Source: Parvicella sp964387945 (GTDB taxonomy: Bacteria; Bacteroidota; Bacteroidia; Flavobacteriales_D; Parvicellaceae). Taken from it: a stretch of 64,000 bases of DNA. Both the position numbers and the translations under genes were made by a program. The DNA is taken from NCBI GenBank assembly GCA_964387945.1, contig CAYLYX010000012.1:1-64000 (forward strand). The letters are read 5' to 3'. Below the pieces are notes generated by a model that did not search any database, was not told the DNA's origin, and worked only from the letters and a program-made list of their open reading frames with translations. Below are positions 46,201-53,784 of this stretch, one piece after another; positions within the stretch are counted from its first letter, which is position 1; the number at the start of each line of letters is the position of its first letter.

Positions 46201-46441
46201 GAAAAAGTATGAGTTTGAATATCCTGAGGAAAAATTGATTGAGTTGTCTAAAGCGATCAAAGCGCTTGTTGACGATAAAGCCAAATACACCGACTGGAGC
46301 AAGCGAGCCGACATTAAGGCTGAACTGCACATGGATTTAATCATCATACTGGACAAGTATGGCTACCCACCAGTAGCTCAGGATGATGCATATAAGGAGA
46401 TATTGGAGCAGGCGGAGAATTTTAAGAGGAATAGAATCTAA
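43247..46441 (+). CDS. hsdR: Type I restriction-modification, restriction subunit HsdR
   Basis: 1064 residues. An N-terminal nuclease domain carries D134 and VFEFK (E148, K150). The superfamily 2 translocase has Walker A GATGCGKSF at about 309-317, DEAH at 413-416, GFTGTP at about 457-462 and motif VI QTISRVNRTYPG near 690-701. The C-terminal helical part contacts the HsdM/HsdS core. HsdR pumps DNA and cuts far from unmethylated sites. It is separated from hsdS by six genes (6.9 kb), all in the same direction, and overlaps rhuM by 4 bp. Confidence 0.97.
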   Translation: MKFTEAQLEKAITELLAAQGYPHTNGKTLQRDLGEVLIKEDLEQYLNQRYQDQNISSEEIKLIIRELEQLPSSDLYSTNKTIMGWVRDGYKLTREDRSEKDILVELVNYEKPEKNIYRFVTQLEIEQYHNRIPDGILYVNGLPLVVFEFKSAIVENATLHNAYTQITTRYERDIPELFKYNAFCVISDGVNSKAGSFFAPYEFFYTWRAASDRQAFQEDKLAVGINSLHSLIEGMLNPQSLTEIFHHFIYLPDRSSKNEKIVCRYPQYYAVNLLYENIKKHQRLSEQQKETASAEAIAQADGKGGTYFGATGCGKSFTMLYLARRLMKSVELGNPTIIVITDRTDLDDQLSDMFVLAKQFIGDEEIVSVESRADLRTKLTGKKSGGVFLTTIHKFTEDIQLLTDRTNVICISDEAHRSQVNLEQKVKVTKDGVKKTYGFAKYLHDSLPNATFVGFTGTPIDATLDVFGPVIDAYTMTESVKDGITRRIVYEGRAAKVLLQQQNLNKIEAYYEQCVAEGSSEYQVETSKKASAQMNAIIGDPDRLRTVAEDFIAHYEKRIEEGATVKGKAMFVCSSREIAYDLYKLIKELRPEWTKVLAAAEGVTLSEEEQKKIKPMERVKLIMTSNPDDPKELYEMLGTKEYRKELDRQFKNEKSNFKIAIVVDMWLTGFDVPFLDTIYIDKPLKKHNLIQTISRVNRTYPGKEKGLVVDYIGIKKQMNLALAQYNKIDEQNFEDIQSSVVVVKDHLDLLENIFHGFDINPYFTGQPIDQLNTLNLASEFVLQTVDKEKRFMGLTKRMKAAYDVCVGSEEITQSQRDMIHFYLAVRSIVYKLTKGDAPDAAQMNAKVKEMLKDALQSDGVEEIIKMEDESTEIDLFDDAYIDKINRLKLPHTKIQLLQKLLAKAIDQFKKNNKAKGIDFTKQMEALVAKYNAREDAMVFKSEEFEAIATEFTNLIMKLKEEYNSGDDMGISFEEKAFYDILKMLMKKYEFEYPEEKLIELSKAIKALVDDKAKYTDWSKRADIKAELHMDLIIILDKYGYPPVAQDDAYKEILEQAENFKRNRI

Positions 46442-46446
46442 TTATT

Positions 46447-47331
46447 ATGAATAAGACTTTTCTAACAATGTCGCGGGATGAGTGTTTGAAGTATTGTCCT
46501 CAAGTGATAGATAAAGCGAAAATTAAATTTAAGCGAGCGTTGGAAGCGGCTGATGATTCAGATTACGATTCAGCAGTAAGTATGCTCATTGTAAGTAATG
46601 AAATTATGTCTCAAGCCTTTTTCCTGTATTTGGATGGGGTCGGATTTGAGTTTCGTAAGATGAAAGGGATGAAGAACTTCTTTAACAATCACAACTTAAG
46701 ATATCAATTTGCTTTAGTGAATTCTATGTTGGTTGTTTTGGGTGAAGATGCAGCTAAATTTTTAGCAAGGTTATTTATGGAGCCCGGCTTCATGAAGAAT
46801 ATATTAGAGAGTCATGACTTAGGAGATGCTTTCACAAGATACATTAAAGAAGCTACGTTAAAAGTTCTGCATGAAATTGAATTGATTTCAGAATTTGACA
46901 AATTCAGACAAATTGGAACATACGCAGATTATCATGATGGATTTCAAAGTGTAAGTCTTTCTGAATATCAAAGAATCCTTGGCATTGTCGAAAAACTGAA
47001 TAAAATGTTACAGCTCATCATGGGAGAGTTAAAAGAGGATGAGCCTAGAATAGATCTCTTGAATACTTTTAAGGAGGAAGATTATTATGCACAATTAGAA
47101 GCAAGTATATCTAAAGTTTCAGATAAGAAGTATGATTCTTATGAAGAGCTTAGAAAAGTTGTCCTTAAAACTTCGGGAGACCTACAGAACGAAAAATTCA
47201 TTTCAGAAATAACGCAGTTACCTAAGAAACTTCTGACAAAGTTTCCAAATGTTATTCCTATGTTAGCAGATATGCAGGAAAAAAGAATGAAGTATTTGAA
47301 AGAAGGTGACGAAGACAGCAAGATTTCTTAA
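46447..47331 (+). CDS. AbiV-like abortive-infection protein (tentative)
   Basis: 294 residues, almost entirely helical. The N-terminal layout is like AbiV proteins: a helix with ALEAADDSDYDSAVSMLIVSNEI, followed by a FFNNHNLRYQF segment with a conserved-looking His (about residue 76) and Arg. AbiV from Lactococcus blocks phage protein synthesis after infection. The match rests on overall pattern, not on a strict motif, so a generic helical defence protein is an alternative. It starts 5 bp after hsdR and is more A+T-rich than it. Confidence 0.45.
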   Translation: MNKTFLTMSRDECLKYCPQVIDKAKIKFKRALEAADDSDYDSAVSMLIVSNEIMSQAFFLYLDGVGFEFRKMKGMKNFFNNHNLRYQFALVNSMLVVLGEDAAKFLARLFMEPGFMKNILESHDLGDAFTRYIKEATLKVLHEIELISEFDKFRQIGTYADYHDGFQSVSLSEYQRILGIVEKLNKMLQLIMGELKEDEPRIDLLNTFKEEDYYAQLEASISKVSDKKYDSYEELRKVVLKTSGDLQNEKFISEITQLPKKLLTKFPNVIPMLADMQEKRMKYLKEGDEDSKIS

Positions 47332-47354
47332 TAGATTGGAACGAAGTTAATAGG

Positions 47355-48125
47355 ATGGCAAAATTTATTCGAAATAAAGGTTTAGTTCAGAAAATAACGG
47401 ATGTAATAGAAGAGGCGAATAAGGAATTATTTATCCTAAGCCCTTATTACTTTATAAGTAAAGAACATTTAGATGGGTTGAAAGAGGCCTCATCAAAAGG
47501 AGTGCGGATTGTTTTAATCTATAGTAAAGCAGAATTGAAGCAACAAGAGGTCAATAAGCTTTCTCAAATTAGAAACCTAGAAGTTAGATATATTGATAAT
47601 TTGCATGCAAAGTGTTATCTAAATGAAGATGAAGCGATCATTAGTACGATGAATTTACATGAGTTTAGTATCAATAATAATTTTGAAATGGGTGTGTTAT
47701 TCGGTACTAAACAAGATATCGAGAATTATGAAAAAGTACGAGCTGAGATTGAGAGAATTTATAAACGATCTGAGCGAAGAAGGATACAAGACCTAAAATA
47801 TGGACTGGTTGAAGCAGTAACAGAAAAGATAAATCCCAAGAAATACACCGAAAAGGCTCGGGGATTTGTTGAGCGTAAGTTTGATAAGAAGCATTACGGT
47901 TACTGCATAAGAACAGGGCAGCCTATACCTTTTAATATTTCTAAGCCACTTTCTCCTGATGCTTACAGGGAATGGGCTCAGTATTATAACTATGATTATC
48001 CCGAGCAGTTTTGTCATTTCTCAGGAGAAAGATCAAACGGAGAAACTTGTATGGAGTATCCCGTAATGAGGAAGAATTGGGATAAGGCAGTGCGAATGTT
48101 TGATGTGAAATCTAATTTTTGGTGA
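47355..48125 (+). CDS. Phospholipase-D-superfamily protein with a single HKD motif
   Basis: 256 residues. One HKD-type motif (HAKCYLNEDEAIIST, H84/K86, then a Ser/Thr-Met-Asn) is preceded by the usual FILSPYYFIS and VRIVLIYSK strands. A single motif implies dimerisation, as in bacterial Nuc or BfiI-like nucleases. The C-terminal 100 residues are basic and include CIRTGQPIPFN and a late CHFSGERSNGETC stretch that could bind metal. A nuclease in the defence island is more likely than a lipase. It overlaps the next gene by 1 bp (TGATG). Confidence 0.82.
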   Translation: MAKFIRNKGLVQKITDVIEEANKELFILSPYYFISKEHLDGLKEASSKGVRIVLIYSKAELKQQEVNKLSQIRNLEVRYIDNLHAKCYLNEDEAIISTMNLHEFSINNNFEMGVLFGTKQDIENYEKVRAEIERIYKRSERRRIQDLKYGLVEAVTEKINPKKYTEKARGFVERKFDKKHYGYCIRTGQPIPFNISKPLSPDAYREWAQYYNYDYPEQFCHFSGERSNGETCMEYPVMRKNWDKAVRMFDVKSNFW

Positions 48126-49042
48126 TGAAACTAGAAATACCCAAACTAGAAGCATCTCTAAAAGCACAATTGCCCTCACTTAAACAAGAAGTAATGTCCT
48201 TTTTCCATTCGGAGGAGTTTACTCCATACCAAGAGATGTATGCATTAACCAGCACCATCAACCCCAATTTGCCATTAGCAGAAATCGAAGCAATGCTGGG
48301 TGATCCAGAGCGTTTTCAATATTTGCGTGAAACGATTGGCTTTCGATTTCAACTTAGACACAGAAATGAGGATACTTCTCAAGAAGAAGTGCTTACAATG
48401 ATAGCCCAACGAAATCGATTGGTGGATCAATTGATTGAAGATAGAGTAGACAGTGAACTTGTCAAGTTCGATTGTTTTGATACGGTATTGAAGCCCAAAG
48501 CTAAAGTAAGAGCTTATCTTGCCAAGAGGGGAGAGTTATTCAACGCCAAAGCCTGGCGCCAGTATATTATTGAGCTGTACAAATTGCATTATCCGCAATA
48601 TACTTCGCATAGTAAGGAAGGGGTGTTTCAGTTTTTGTTAGAATTGAAGGAGGGGTATTTGGGGTTTGAGATCGATTTTAGCAACCTACAAGATCAGGTC
48701 AAAAGGGGCAACCTCACTTTACCCCGAAAGAAAGATATCATCTGGCTTTCCAAACCTTTTGCAGCAGACAAACAAATATTAGGCGAGCTAGATTTCGCAA
48801 CCAATGCAGCCTTCCCAAGTGCAGAAGACTACTATATTACCAAAAAGATAGACCGATCGAATGGAATGATCTCCATAAAGACCTTTGTGCAACAAACGCC
48901 TAAAGGAGATAAGGTTTTATTGCATGGAAACGAAGACTTTGGTCAAAAGATCATCCAATATGCCTATCTTCATAGTGAGTGGACAAGTCGGTTTAATACG
49001 ATGTATTTGGAGTTTTTGAGAAGCGGAATTAATGAGATATGA
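48125..49042 (+). CDS. Unrecognised protein at the tail of the defence island
   Basis: 305 residues from the ATG at 48125, which overlaps the PLD stop by 1 bp. TTG and GTG codons 3-6 bp upstream are possible but unneeded starts. The protein is soluble and mixed helical/beta, with charged helices near the N-terminus (about 1-130) and a beta-rich end (YYITKKIDR, MISIKTFVQQ). No known motif is visible. The DNA composition is closer to hsdR than to the AbiV/PLD pair. It overlaps the next gene by 11 bp, so the last two genes form a pair. Confidence 0.75.
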   Translation: MKLEIPKLEASLKAQLPSLKQEVMSFFHSEEFTPYQEMYALTSTINPNLPLAEIEAMLGDPERFQYLRETIGFRFQLRHRNEDTSQEEVLTMIAQRNRLVDQLIEDRVDSELVKFDCFDTVLKPKAKVRAYLAKRGELFNAKAWRQYIIELYKLHYPQYTSHSKEGVFQFLLELKEGYLGFEIDFSNLQDQVKRGNLTLPRKKDIIWLSKPFAADKQILGELDFATNAAFPSAEDYYITKKIDRSNGMISIKTFVQQTPKGDKVLLHGNEDFGQKIIQYAYLHSEWTSRFNTMYLEFLRSGINEI

Positions 49043-49493
49043 TCTCAAAATAGGAGAGGGCATCGGCCCCTTTAAGTTTGGCATGACTCCCTCAGAAGTG
49101 ATGGATGTTTATGGCATTCCCTCTAGGCGTGATATCATATGCTTACATGAGTCTATGTATTATCATGGAGATAAACTTGAACTTCATTTTTATGGGGATC
49201 AAATGATGTTCCTTACGCATATTGATTTTTATCTAGAGGAAGACATTTACTACCAAAACGAACAAATAAGGGGTTTATCAAAGGATTATTTGATCAACAC
49301 ATTGTTTGGTGATATCCAAGATTGGGAAATCACAGATGACGAAGGAGATTATGAAGACTACTACTGCCCGGAAAAACGGCTCTCATTGACGTTTGTAGAC
49401 GATAGGTTAGATAGTGTTGATCTTGGAAAACCCAAAGAAGAACCAAAAACAATCTTGGAAGAGTTAAAACATTGGTTGTGTGGTAAACGATAG
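49032..49493 (+). CDS. Small acidic protein of unknown function, last gene of the island
   Basis: 153 residues, acidic, starting inside the previous gene. The opening IGEGIGPFKFGMTPSEVMDVYG is a phrase seen in many small bacterial proteins with a single alpha/beta domain, some of them immunity-like, but I cannot name the family. There is a DDEGDYEDYYC acidic patch near 96-106. It ends the 13-gene run; 113 bp without a terminator, but with a short inverted repeat, follow. Confidence 0.7.
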   Translation: MRYDLKIGEGIGPFKFGMTPSEVMDVYGIPSRRDIICLHESMYYHGDKLELHFYGDQMMFLTHIDFYLEEDIYYQNEQIRGLSKDYLINTLFGDIQDWEITDDEGDYEDYYCPEKRLSLTFVDDRLDSVDLGKPKEEPKTILEELKHWLCGKR

Positions 49494-49544
49494 GGATGAA
49501 CTGATACTGTATTGTTTGTTTGCCGAAGAATGGTCTCCCGCACG

Positions 49545-49560
49545 AAACGAATGTTCGTTT
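49545..49560. repeat. Short inverted repeat after the defence island
   Basis: AAACGAA TG TTCGTTT, 7-bp arms with a 2-nt centre, in the 113-bp gap between convergent genes. No T-run follows, so it is more operator-like than terminator-like. Function unknown. Confidence 0.4.
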
Positions 49561-49606
49561 GTAGTACTATCACATGACAAGCTTGCGCTAGACCGATAAG
49601 CATAAA

Positions 49607-50341
49607 CTAATAAACTTTTGCCGAAATGACATCCCAACCAATACTCTGGACGTTACTATAGTTTGTGACTTTTAGCTTAAAACTTTTTGAGTGATTAGGC
49701 TTCACTACTTCGTATACCGTGTAGTCCTCAGAACCCAAGAGAGTTCCCGTTTTCGCATAAAAGTATACGCGCACAGTTATGTCCTTATAAGAAGTGGTTG
49801 TCGCATTGTTATGAATTTGTCCGTCAACTTTTAGCTTGGTTCCCAGAAGGTTTTGATTATAATAGCCATCAGCATCCAAGAATTTGGTGGGGTTGGAGGC
49901 TTCAATTTCTGCTACGCTTTGCTTTTTTGTTTCATAGTTACTCCCGGTAGAATAGTCATCACTCGTTCCTCCTCTTCGTTCCACTTGGTCAATAATAACC
50001 CAGGCTAATGCCGAACCAAGGACCAGTGCAATAATAATTACCAGTGCCGAATTTGATTTCTTTTTTCTTACTTTAAAATCTGGATCGCCTGAATTTGCCT
50101 CTGTTTTTGAATCCACGTTCTTTTGAAATGGAGGAGGAGTTGCTTCTTTCTGCTTTTCTTTAAACGGAGGAGGGGTAGACCTAAAGAAATCCTTGAGTTC
50201 ATCAATATCTTTAGCTTCTTTCCAATCATCCATTCCTTCGCACCAAATGGGAGTCTCTCTTTTAATGATGGTTGCTTTTAGTTCGTCTATGGTATATGGA
50301 CCCTTTTGATTTCCGTTTTCTTGAATGAAATATTTGTTCAT
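49607..50341 (-). CDS. GYF_2-domain (DUF4339) single-pass membrane protein, paralog of the one upstream of the island
   Basis: 244 residues from the ATG at 50341; a GTG 9 bp upstream is possible. The GYF_2 domain (about 1-60: YFIQENGNQKGPYTIDEL ... PIWCEGMDDWK) matches the 32735 gene in order and in spacing, including the PPPF/PPPY end. One transmembrane helix (about 100-118, ALVIIIALVLGSALAWVII) is followed by a beta domain with FxLYD/DUF3426-like strands (ITVRVYFYAKTG, SFKLKVTNYSN). The partner and process are unknown. Confidence 0.85.
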   Translation of the reverse strand: MNKYFIQENGNQKGPYTIDELKATIIKRETPIWCEGMDDWKEAKDIDELKDFFRSTPPPFKEKQKEATPPPFQKNVDSKTEANSGDPDFKVRKKKSNSALVIIIALVLGSALAWVIIDQVERRGGTSDDYSTGSNYETKKQSVAEIEASNPTKFLDADGYYNQNLLGTKLKVDGQIHNNATTTSYKDITVRVYFYAKTGTLLGSEDYTVYEVVKPNHSKSFKLKVTNYSNVQSIGWDVISAKVY

Positions 50342-50381
50342 TTTTGTCACTTATAGTGTTAGTACGATATTAGGAGTCTAT

Positions 50382-50813
50382 TTAAAGTTTGATCATAGCT
50401 TCTTCCACCTGATTCACAAATTTCAATACCTGCTCACTTTTCATTCCTCTCGTGTAGAAATGCATCCTGCCACCTCCATCTGAGGTAACTTGAATCGCAT
50501 GTTTACGAAGAAATAAATAAAGTAGTAACAATACTCCTGCTACGATAAGACCAGCTACCATTGCGCTTTCTTGATTTTCACTTACTCCTATCCCTATTCC
50601 GGCTCCTGCAACTAATAAAGCAAGAATAACAAGAATCGGATAACTGGTATGTTTTACCTCTATATGACTGATCTTATTCAGCAGAACACTCATGATATAA
50701 CCTTTTCCTGATGAGGATTCGAAATATCGCAAGCGTTTATTGGTTAAAGTGATTTTACTTTTATCTGATTTGGTGATGATGTGTTCACCTTCAATTAGAA
50801 GTTCTTCTTTCAT
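50382..50813 (-). CDS. Small membrane protein with PH-like domain
   Basis: 143 residues. An N-terminal beta segment (EGEHIITKSDKSKITLTNKRLRYFES) and the C-terminal strand/helix (HAIQVTSDGGGRMHFYTRG ... ILKF-type helix) bracket two transmembrane helices at about 58-75 and 84-102, the layout of bacterial PH-like membrane proteins. The function is not known. It lies 40 bp upstream of the GYF_2 gene on the same strand, so the two may be co-transcribed. A TAAATTTG (minus, 50847-50840) about 30 nt upstream could be its -7 element. Confidence 0.7.
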   Translation of the reverse strand: MKEELLIEGEHIITKSDKSKITLTNKRLRYFESSSGKGYIMSVLLNKISHIEVKHTSYPILVILALLVAGAGIGIGVSENQESAMVAGLIVAGVLLLLYLFLRKHAIQVTSDGGGRMHFYTRGMKSEQVLKFVNQVEEAMIKL

Positions 50814-50847
50814 TGTCTAAGGGCAATTATAATCCTTGCCAAATTTA

Positions 50848-51123
50848 TGGGATAGAACGGATTAAAAAAAGAGTATAAATACCTGTTTTTAGATGAAAAT
50901 GAAGAAGTTAACTCATAATGGATTAGTGTTTTTCAACAGACCTTTCAATATCCAATAAATCTTGAACTCATTCTTGATGCATAATTCAAAGCCAGATTGA
51001 TTCACTTCGCTCATCGAACAGAATAGGGGGCTTAACAAAGCAAAACCTCATTCTCCTGCGGAGCGTGTGTTTTTTACGCTCCAAACTTTACTAAAACCTT
51101 TGGTTTTGTTCGGTTTGTCGCAT
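50848..51123. other. Non-coding interval with a small hairpin
   Basis: No convincing reading frame is seen. The only structure is a GGAGCGT / ACGCTCC inverted repeat near 51060-51080 around a T-rich loop. The sequence leads into the duplicated tRNA end and looks like decayed DNA. Confidence 0.5.
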
Positions 51124-51155
51124 AAAAAAAACTCCCAGTTTCCTGAGAGGTTTTT
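51124..51155 (-). terminator. Second terminator downstream of tRNA-fMet
   Basis: On the minus strand AACCTCTCAG GAAA CTGGGAGTT followed by a T-run. It stands directly after the duplicated tRNA 3' fragment, as the first terminator stands after the intact tRNA. Confidence 0.65.
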
Positions 51156-51159
51156 CCTT

Positions 51160-51176
51160 GTTGCGGGGGCCAGACT
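51160..51176 (-). pseudogene. Duplicated 3' fragment of tRNA-fMet
   Basis: 17 nt identical to 51266-51282, the 3' end of the tRNA gene (T-arm part, acceptor arm and discriminator). The rest of a tRNA is absent, and a terminator hairpin follows. It is either the stump of a second tRNA-fMet gene or an attachment-site-like copy. Confidence 0.6.
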
Positions 51177-51220
51177 TACCGAGACTTCGCTCGGCATAAA
51201 CTTCTCGTCTGTCCGATCAA

Positions 51221-51258
51221 TAAAAAATAAAAGGTCTATCCAGAAGGACAGACCTTTT
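51221..51258 (-). terminator. Terminator of tRNA-fMet
   Basis: A 13-bp stem (AAAAGGTCTGTCC / GGATAGACCTTTT in minus-strand sense, one G-U) with a UUCU loop and a U-rich tail, starting 9 nt after the tRNA. Confidence 0.8.
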
Positions 51259-51266
51259 ATTTCTAG

Positions 51267-51339
<73 letters not shown>

Positions 51340-51376
51340 ATATATCTTAAATAAGTTATTACCGTAATTGGGACTG

Positions 51377-51384
51377 CAAAAATA
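51377..51384 (-). promoter_or_regulatory. -7 element of the tRNA-fMet promoter
   Basis: TATTTTTG on the minus strand, followed by CAG, about 38 nt upstream of the mature tRNA. A TTG at -33 is not clear. Confidence 0.4.
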
Positions 51385-51414
51385 AAGAAAAATCTTATAC
51401 ATTTGGTTTTTGTG

Positions 51415-51825
51415 ATGAGAAAATTTAAAAAATATTATCTTTTTGTTATCCTACTCGGTCTGCTGTCGTGCGCTAACGATGTGGACAACAGTGAAGTAGT
51501 GGATGAAAATGAGTGCATGAACTGCAACGATGTTTTTCTAGATCCTATGTACAATCATTTCTATACGGAAGATCGAACACAACCTTTCACTGGAAAATGC
51601 AAAGGGTATAACAAAAAAGGTCAACTCATCTTGGAAAAGAACTTCATAGAGGGCAAGCAAGATGGAGAACACCTCGAATACTACGATGACGGTACGCTAA
51701 AATCAGAATGGCACTTTCTAAAAGGCAGGCAACACGGAGATATTAAAGGTTATTCGCCAAATGGAACCCTACAATATCATGCAATTTACTATAAAGGAGA
51801 TTTGGACAGTACGGTTTATCCTTAA
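51415..51825 (+). CDS. MORN-repeat-like lipoprotein
   Basis: 136 residues from the ATG at 51415; a TTG 12 bp upstream adds only MVFV. The signal peptide ends in a lipobox (LLSC). The mature part carries MORN/YwqK-like units (GKCKGYNKKGQLI, GKQDGEHLEYYDDGTLK, GRQHGDIKGYSPNGTLQ), as in proteins annotated as YwqK-family antitoxins, though no toxin is next to it. TACATTTG (51398-51405) could be a -7 element but leaves a leader of only a few bases. It ends one base before the stop of the convergent ABC-F gene. Confidence 0.8.
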   Translation: MRKFKKYYLFVILLGLLSCANDVDNSEVVDENECMNCNDVFLDPMYNHFYTEDRTQPFTGKCKGYNKKGQLILEKNFIEGKQDGEHLEYYDDGTLKSEWHFLKGRQHGDIKGYSPNGTLQYHAIYYKGDLDSTVYP

Positions 51826-53709
51826 TTAATCGATCAACTTCTCGGTAACACGTTCCCATTCTTCCATCTTAACACCCAGCTGACCATTCAACTCGTCAAT
51901 CTTCGTAAAGATCTCATTGCCTTCATAATTACCTTGTGCTACTTTATCTTGTAGCTCTGCAATTTCCGTTTCCAGTTTCTCAATCTTACGCTCTACCTTT
52001 TTGAGCTGATTTTCTAACTCCCGCTTTTCCTTGTGGTTAACTTTTTCCTCAGCAGGTTTACTCTTCTTCCCGGAAACAGCTTTGGAGTTTGTGTTGAACT
52101 TATCATCCTTCAATTGCTTCAAGAAGTCATTTACAGAGTCAAAATAGATACTGATGTTCTTGTTCTTGATATAATAAATCCGATCGGACAAACCGTCCAG
52201 GAATGTTCTGTCGTGAGAAACCACCAACACCGTTCCAGAATATTCCTTCAAGGCTTCTTGCAAAACTTCTTTCGAAACAATATCCAAATGGTTGGTAGGC
52301 TCATCGAGGATTAAAAAGTTGTAAGGCTCAAGTAACAACTTACAAAGTGCTAATCGCGTTTTCTCTCCACCGGAAAGTACACTCACTTTTTTGTCCGTAT
52401 CGTCTCCTCCAAACAAAAAGGAGCCTAAAATATTTCTTACGTTTTTTCGGACTTCTCCTACGGCTACTTCATCAATTGTCTCAAACACCGTTTTATTTAC
52501 GTCCAATTTAGCCGTTTCGTCCTGAGCAAAATAACCGATGTTTACATTGTGCCCCAGTTTAATCTCCCCATCGTAGTCAGTTTCTCCTACCAGCATTTTG
52601 ATAAAAGTAGATTTTCCCATTCCGTTCTTACCAATCAAGGAGATTTTTTCACCTTTACCGATGTTAAAACGAAGGCCTTTTAAAATTACATTGTCATCGT
52701 AGGACTTACCCACATCCTCGATTTCGGCTACCAACTTTCCGCTGGGTTTGGGTTCAGGGAATCGAAAGGCCAGGGCACTGCTATCCACTTCGTCCAATTC
52801 GATTTTATCCATCTTATCCAATTTCTTGATAAGCGATTGCGCGAAAGAAGCTTTCGAACTCTTGGCCCTAAATTTATCAATCAAACGTTCTGCCTGTGCA
52901 ATCTCACGTTGCTGATTCTTGTACGCCTGAAGCTGTTGCACCATCTCTTCCTCTCTTCGCACTTGATAGGTGGAGAAATTACAGTTATAATCGTAAAACT
53001 TACGGTTGTTGATCTCTATCGTTCGATTCGTAATTCCATCCAGGAAAGAGCGGTCGTGGGAGATCAATATAATTGCTCCTGAATATTTTCTCAAGTACTC
53101 CTCCAACCATTCAATCGACTCGATGTCTAGGTGGTTGGTAGGCTCATCTAACAGTAACACATCAGGATTTTGTACCAACAGTTTCGCCAATTCAACCCGC
53201 ATTTGCCAACCTCCGGAAAATTCACCCATCGGACGTTCTAAGTCTTCTGGGTTAAACCCTAATCCTTTTAAAACAACCTCAGCTTGCTCTCGAACACCAT
53301 GCCCTCCCTGTACGTTGAACTTATCGTTAAGGTCAGCCAATTCATCCAATAACCCAAGGTAACTGTCACTTTCGTAGTCTTCTCGTGTCGCCAACTGATG
53401 ATTAATTTCTTCTAGTCGATCACTAATTTTAGCCAGATCTTCGTTAGAATTACAAACCTCCTCAATGATCTTCTCATTGCTTCTGCTGATGATCTCCTGA
53501 GGAAGGTAACAGATTTTAGTTCCCTTTGCCACCGACATAGATCCTTCATCTGGTTTATACATACCGAGAATCAGCTTCAGAAAAGTAGATTTTCCGGCAC
53601 CGTTTTTTCCAGTTAAACCAATCTTATCCTGACGAGTAATGGAGAGGCTAATGTTGGAGTAAAGCTCCTGTCCACCAAAAAATAACGAAAGATTAGTTGT
53701 CGAGATCAT
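51826..53709 (-). CDS. ABC-F family ATPase
   Basis: 627 residues with two ABC domains in one chain and no membrane part. Walker A motifs are GKNGAGKST (about 34-42) and GKNGMGKST (about 355-363); both halves have the signature (FSGGW and LSGGE) and a LLLDEPTNHLD / LILDEPTNHLD Walker B. The linker is the charged ABC-F inter-domain arm, and the C-terminus (about 545-627) is a coiled coil as in Uup. ABC-F proteins act on ribosomes or translation; which subgroup this is cannot be settled by eye. Confidence 0.95.
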   Translation of the reverse strand: MISTTNLSLFFGGQELYSNISLSITRQDKIGLTGKNGAGKSTFLKLILGMYKPDEGSMSVAKGTKICYLPQEIISRSNEKIIEEVCNSNEDLAKISDRLEEINHQLATREDYESDSYLGLLDELADLNDKFNVQGGHGVREQAEVVLKGLGFNPEDLERPMGEFSGGWQMRVELAKLLVQNPDVLLLDEPTNHLDIESIEWLEEYLRKYSGAIILISHDRSFLDGITNRTIEINNRKFYDYNCNFSTYQVRREEEMVQQLQAYKNQQREIAQAERLIDKFRAKSSKASFAQSLIKKLDKMDKIELDEVDSSALAFRFPEPKPSGKLVAEIEDVGKSYDDNVILKGLRFNIGKGEKISLIGKNGMGKSTFIKMLVGETDYDGEIKLGHNVNIGYFAQDETAKLDVNKTVFETIDEVAVGEVRKNVRNILGSFLFGGDDTDKKVSVLSGGEKTRLALCKLLLEPYNFLILDEPTNHLDIVSKEVLQEALKEYSGTVLVVSHDRTFLDGLSDRIYYIKNKNISIYFDSVNDFLKQLKDDKFNTNSKAVSGKKSKPAEEKVNHKEKRELENQLKKVERKIEKLETEIAELQDKVAQGNYEGNEIFTKIDELNGQLGVKMEEWERVTEKLID

Positions 53710-53725
53710 GCTTGTAATTTTGCTG

Positions 53726-53733
53726 CAAAAATA
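53726..53733 (-). promoter_or_regulatory. -7 element upstream of the ABC-F gene
   Basis: TATTTTTG on the minus strand, followed by CAGC, 17 nt upstream of the ATG. No clear TTG at -33. Confidence 0.4.
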
Positions 53734-53761
53734 GAGGAATCATAGAACTTTAATCGATAAA

Positions 53762-53777
53762 TACGTAAAATTACGTA
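53762..53777. promoter_or_regulatory. Operator-like palindrome between ABC-F and adhesin genes
   Basis: TACGTAA AA TTACGTA, perfect 7-bp arms. It lies where the -33 region of the adhesin promoter would be and 29 bp upstream of the ABC-F -7 element, so a bound regulator could affect both. Confidence 0.45.
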
Positions 53778-53784
53778 AGGCTAT

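Noticed and set aside
33595..49493. Island as an intact prophage or integrative element
   Set aside because: No integrase, transposase, capsid or conjugation gene and no clear direct repeats at the two ends; the GYF_2 paralogs are the only bracketing feature.
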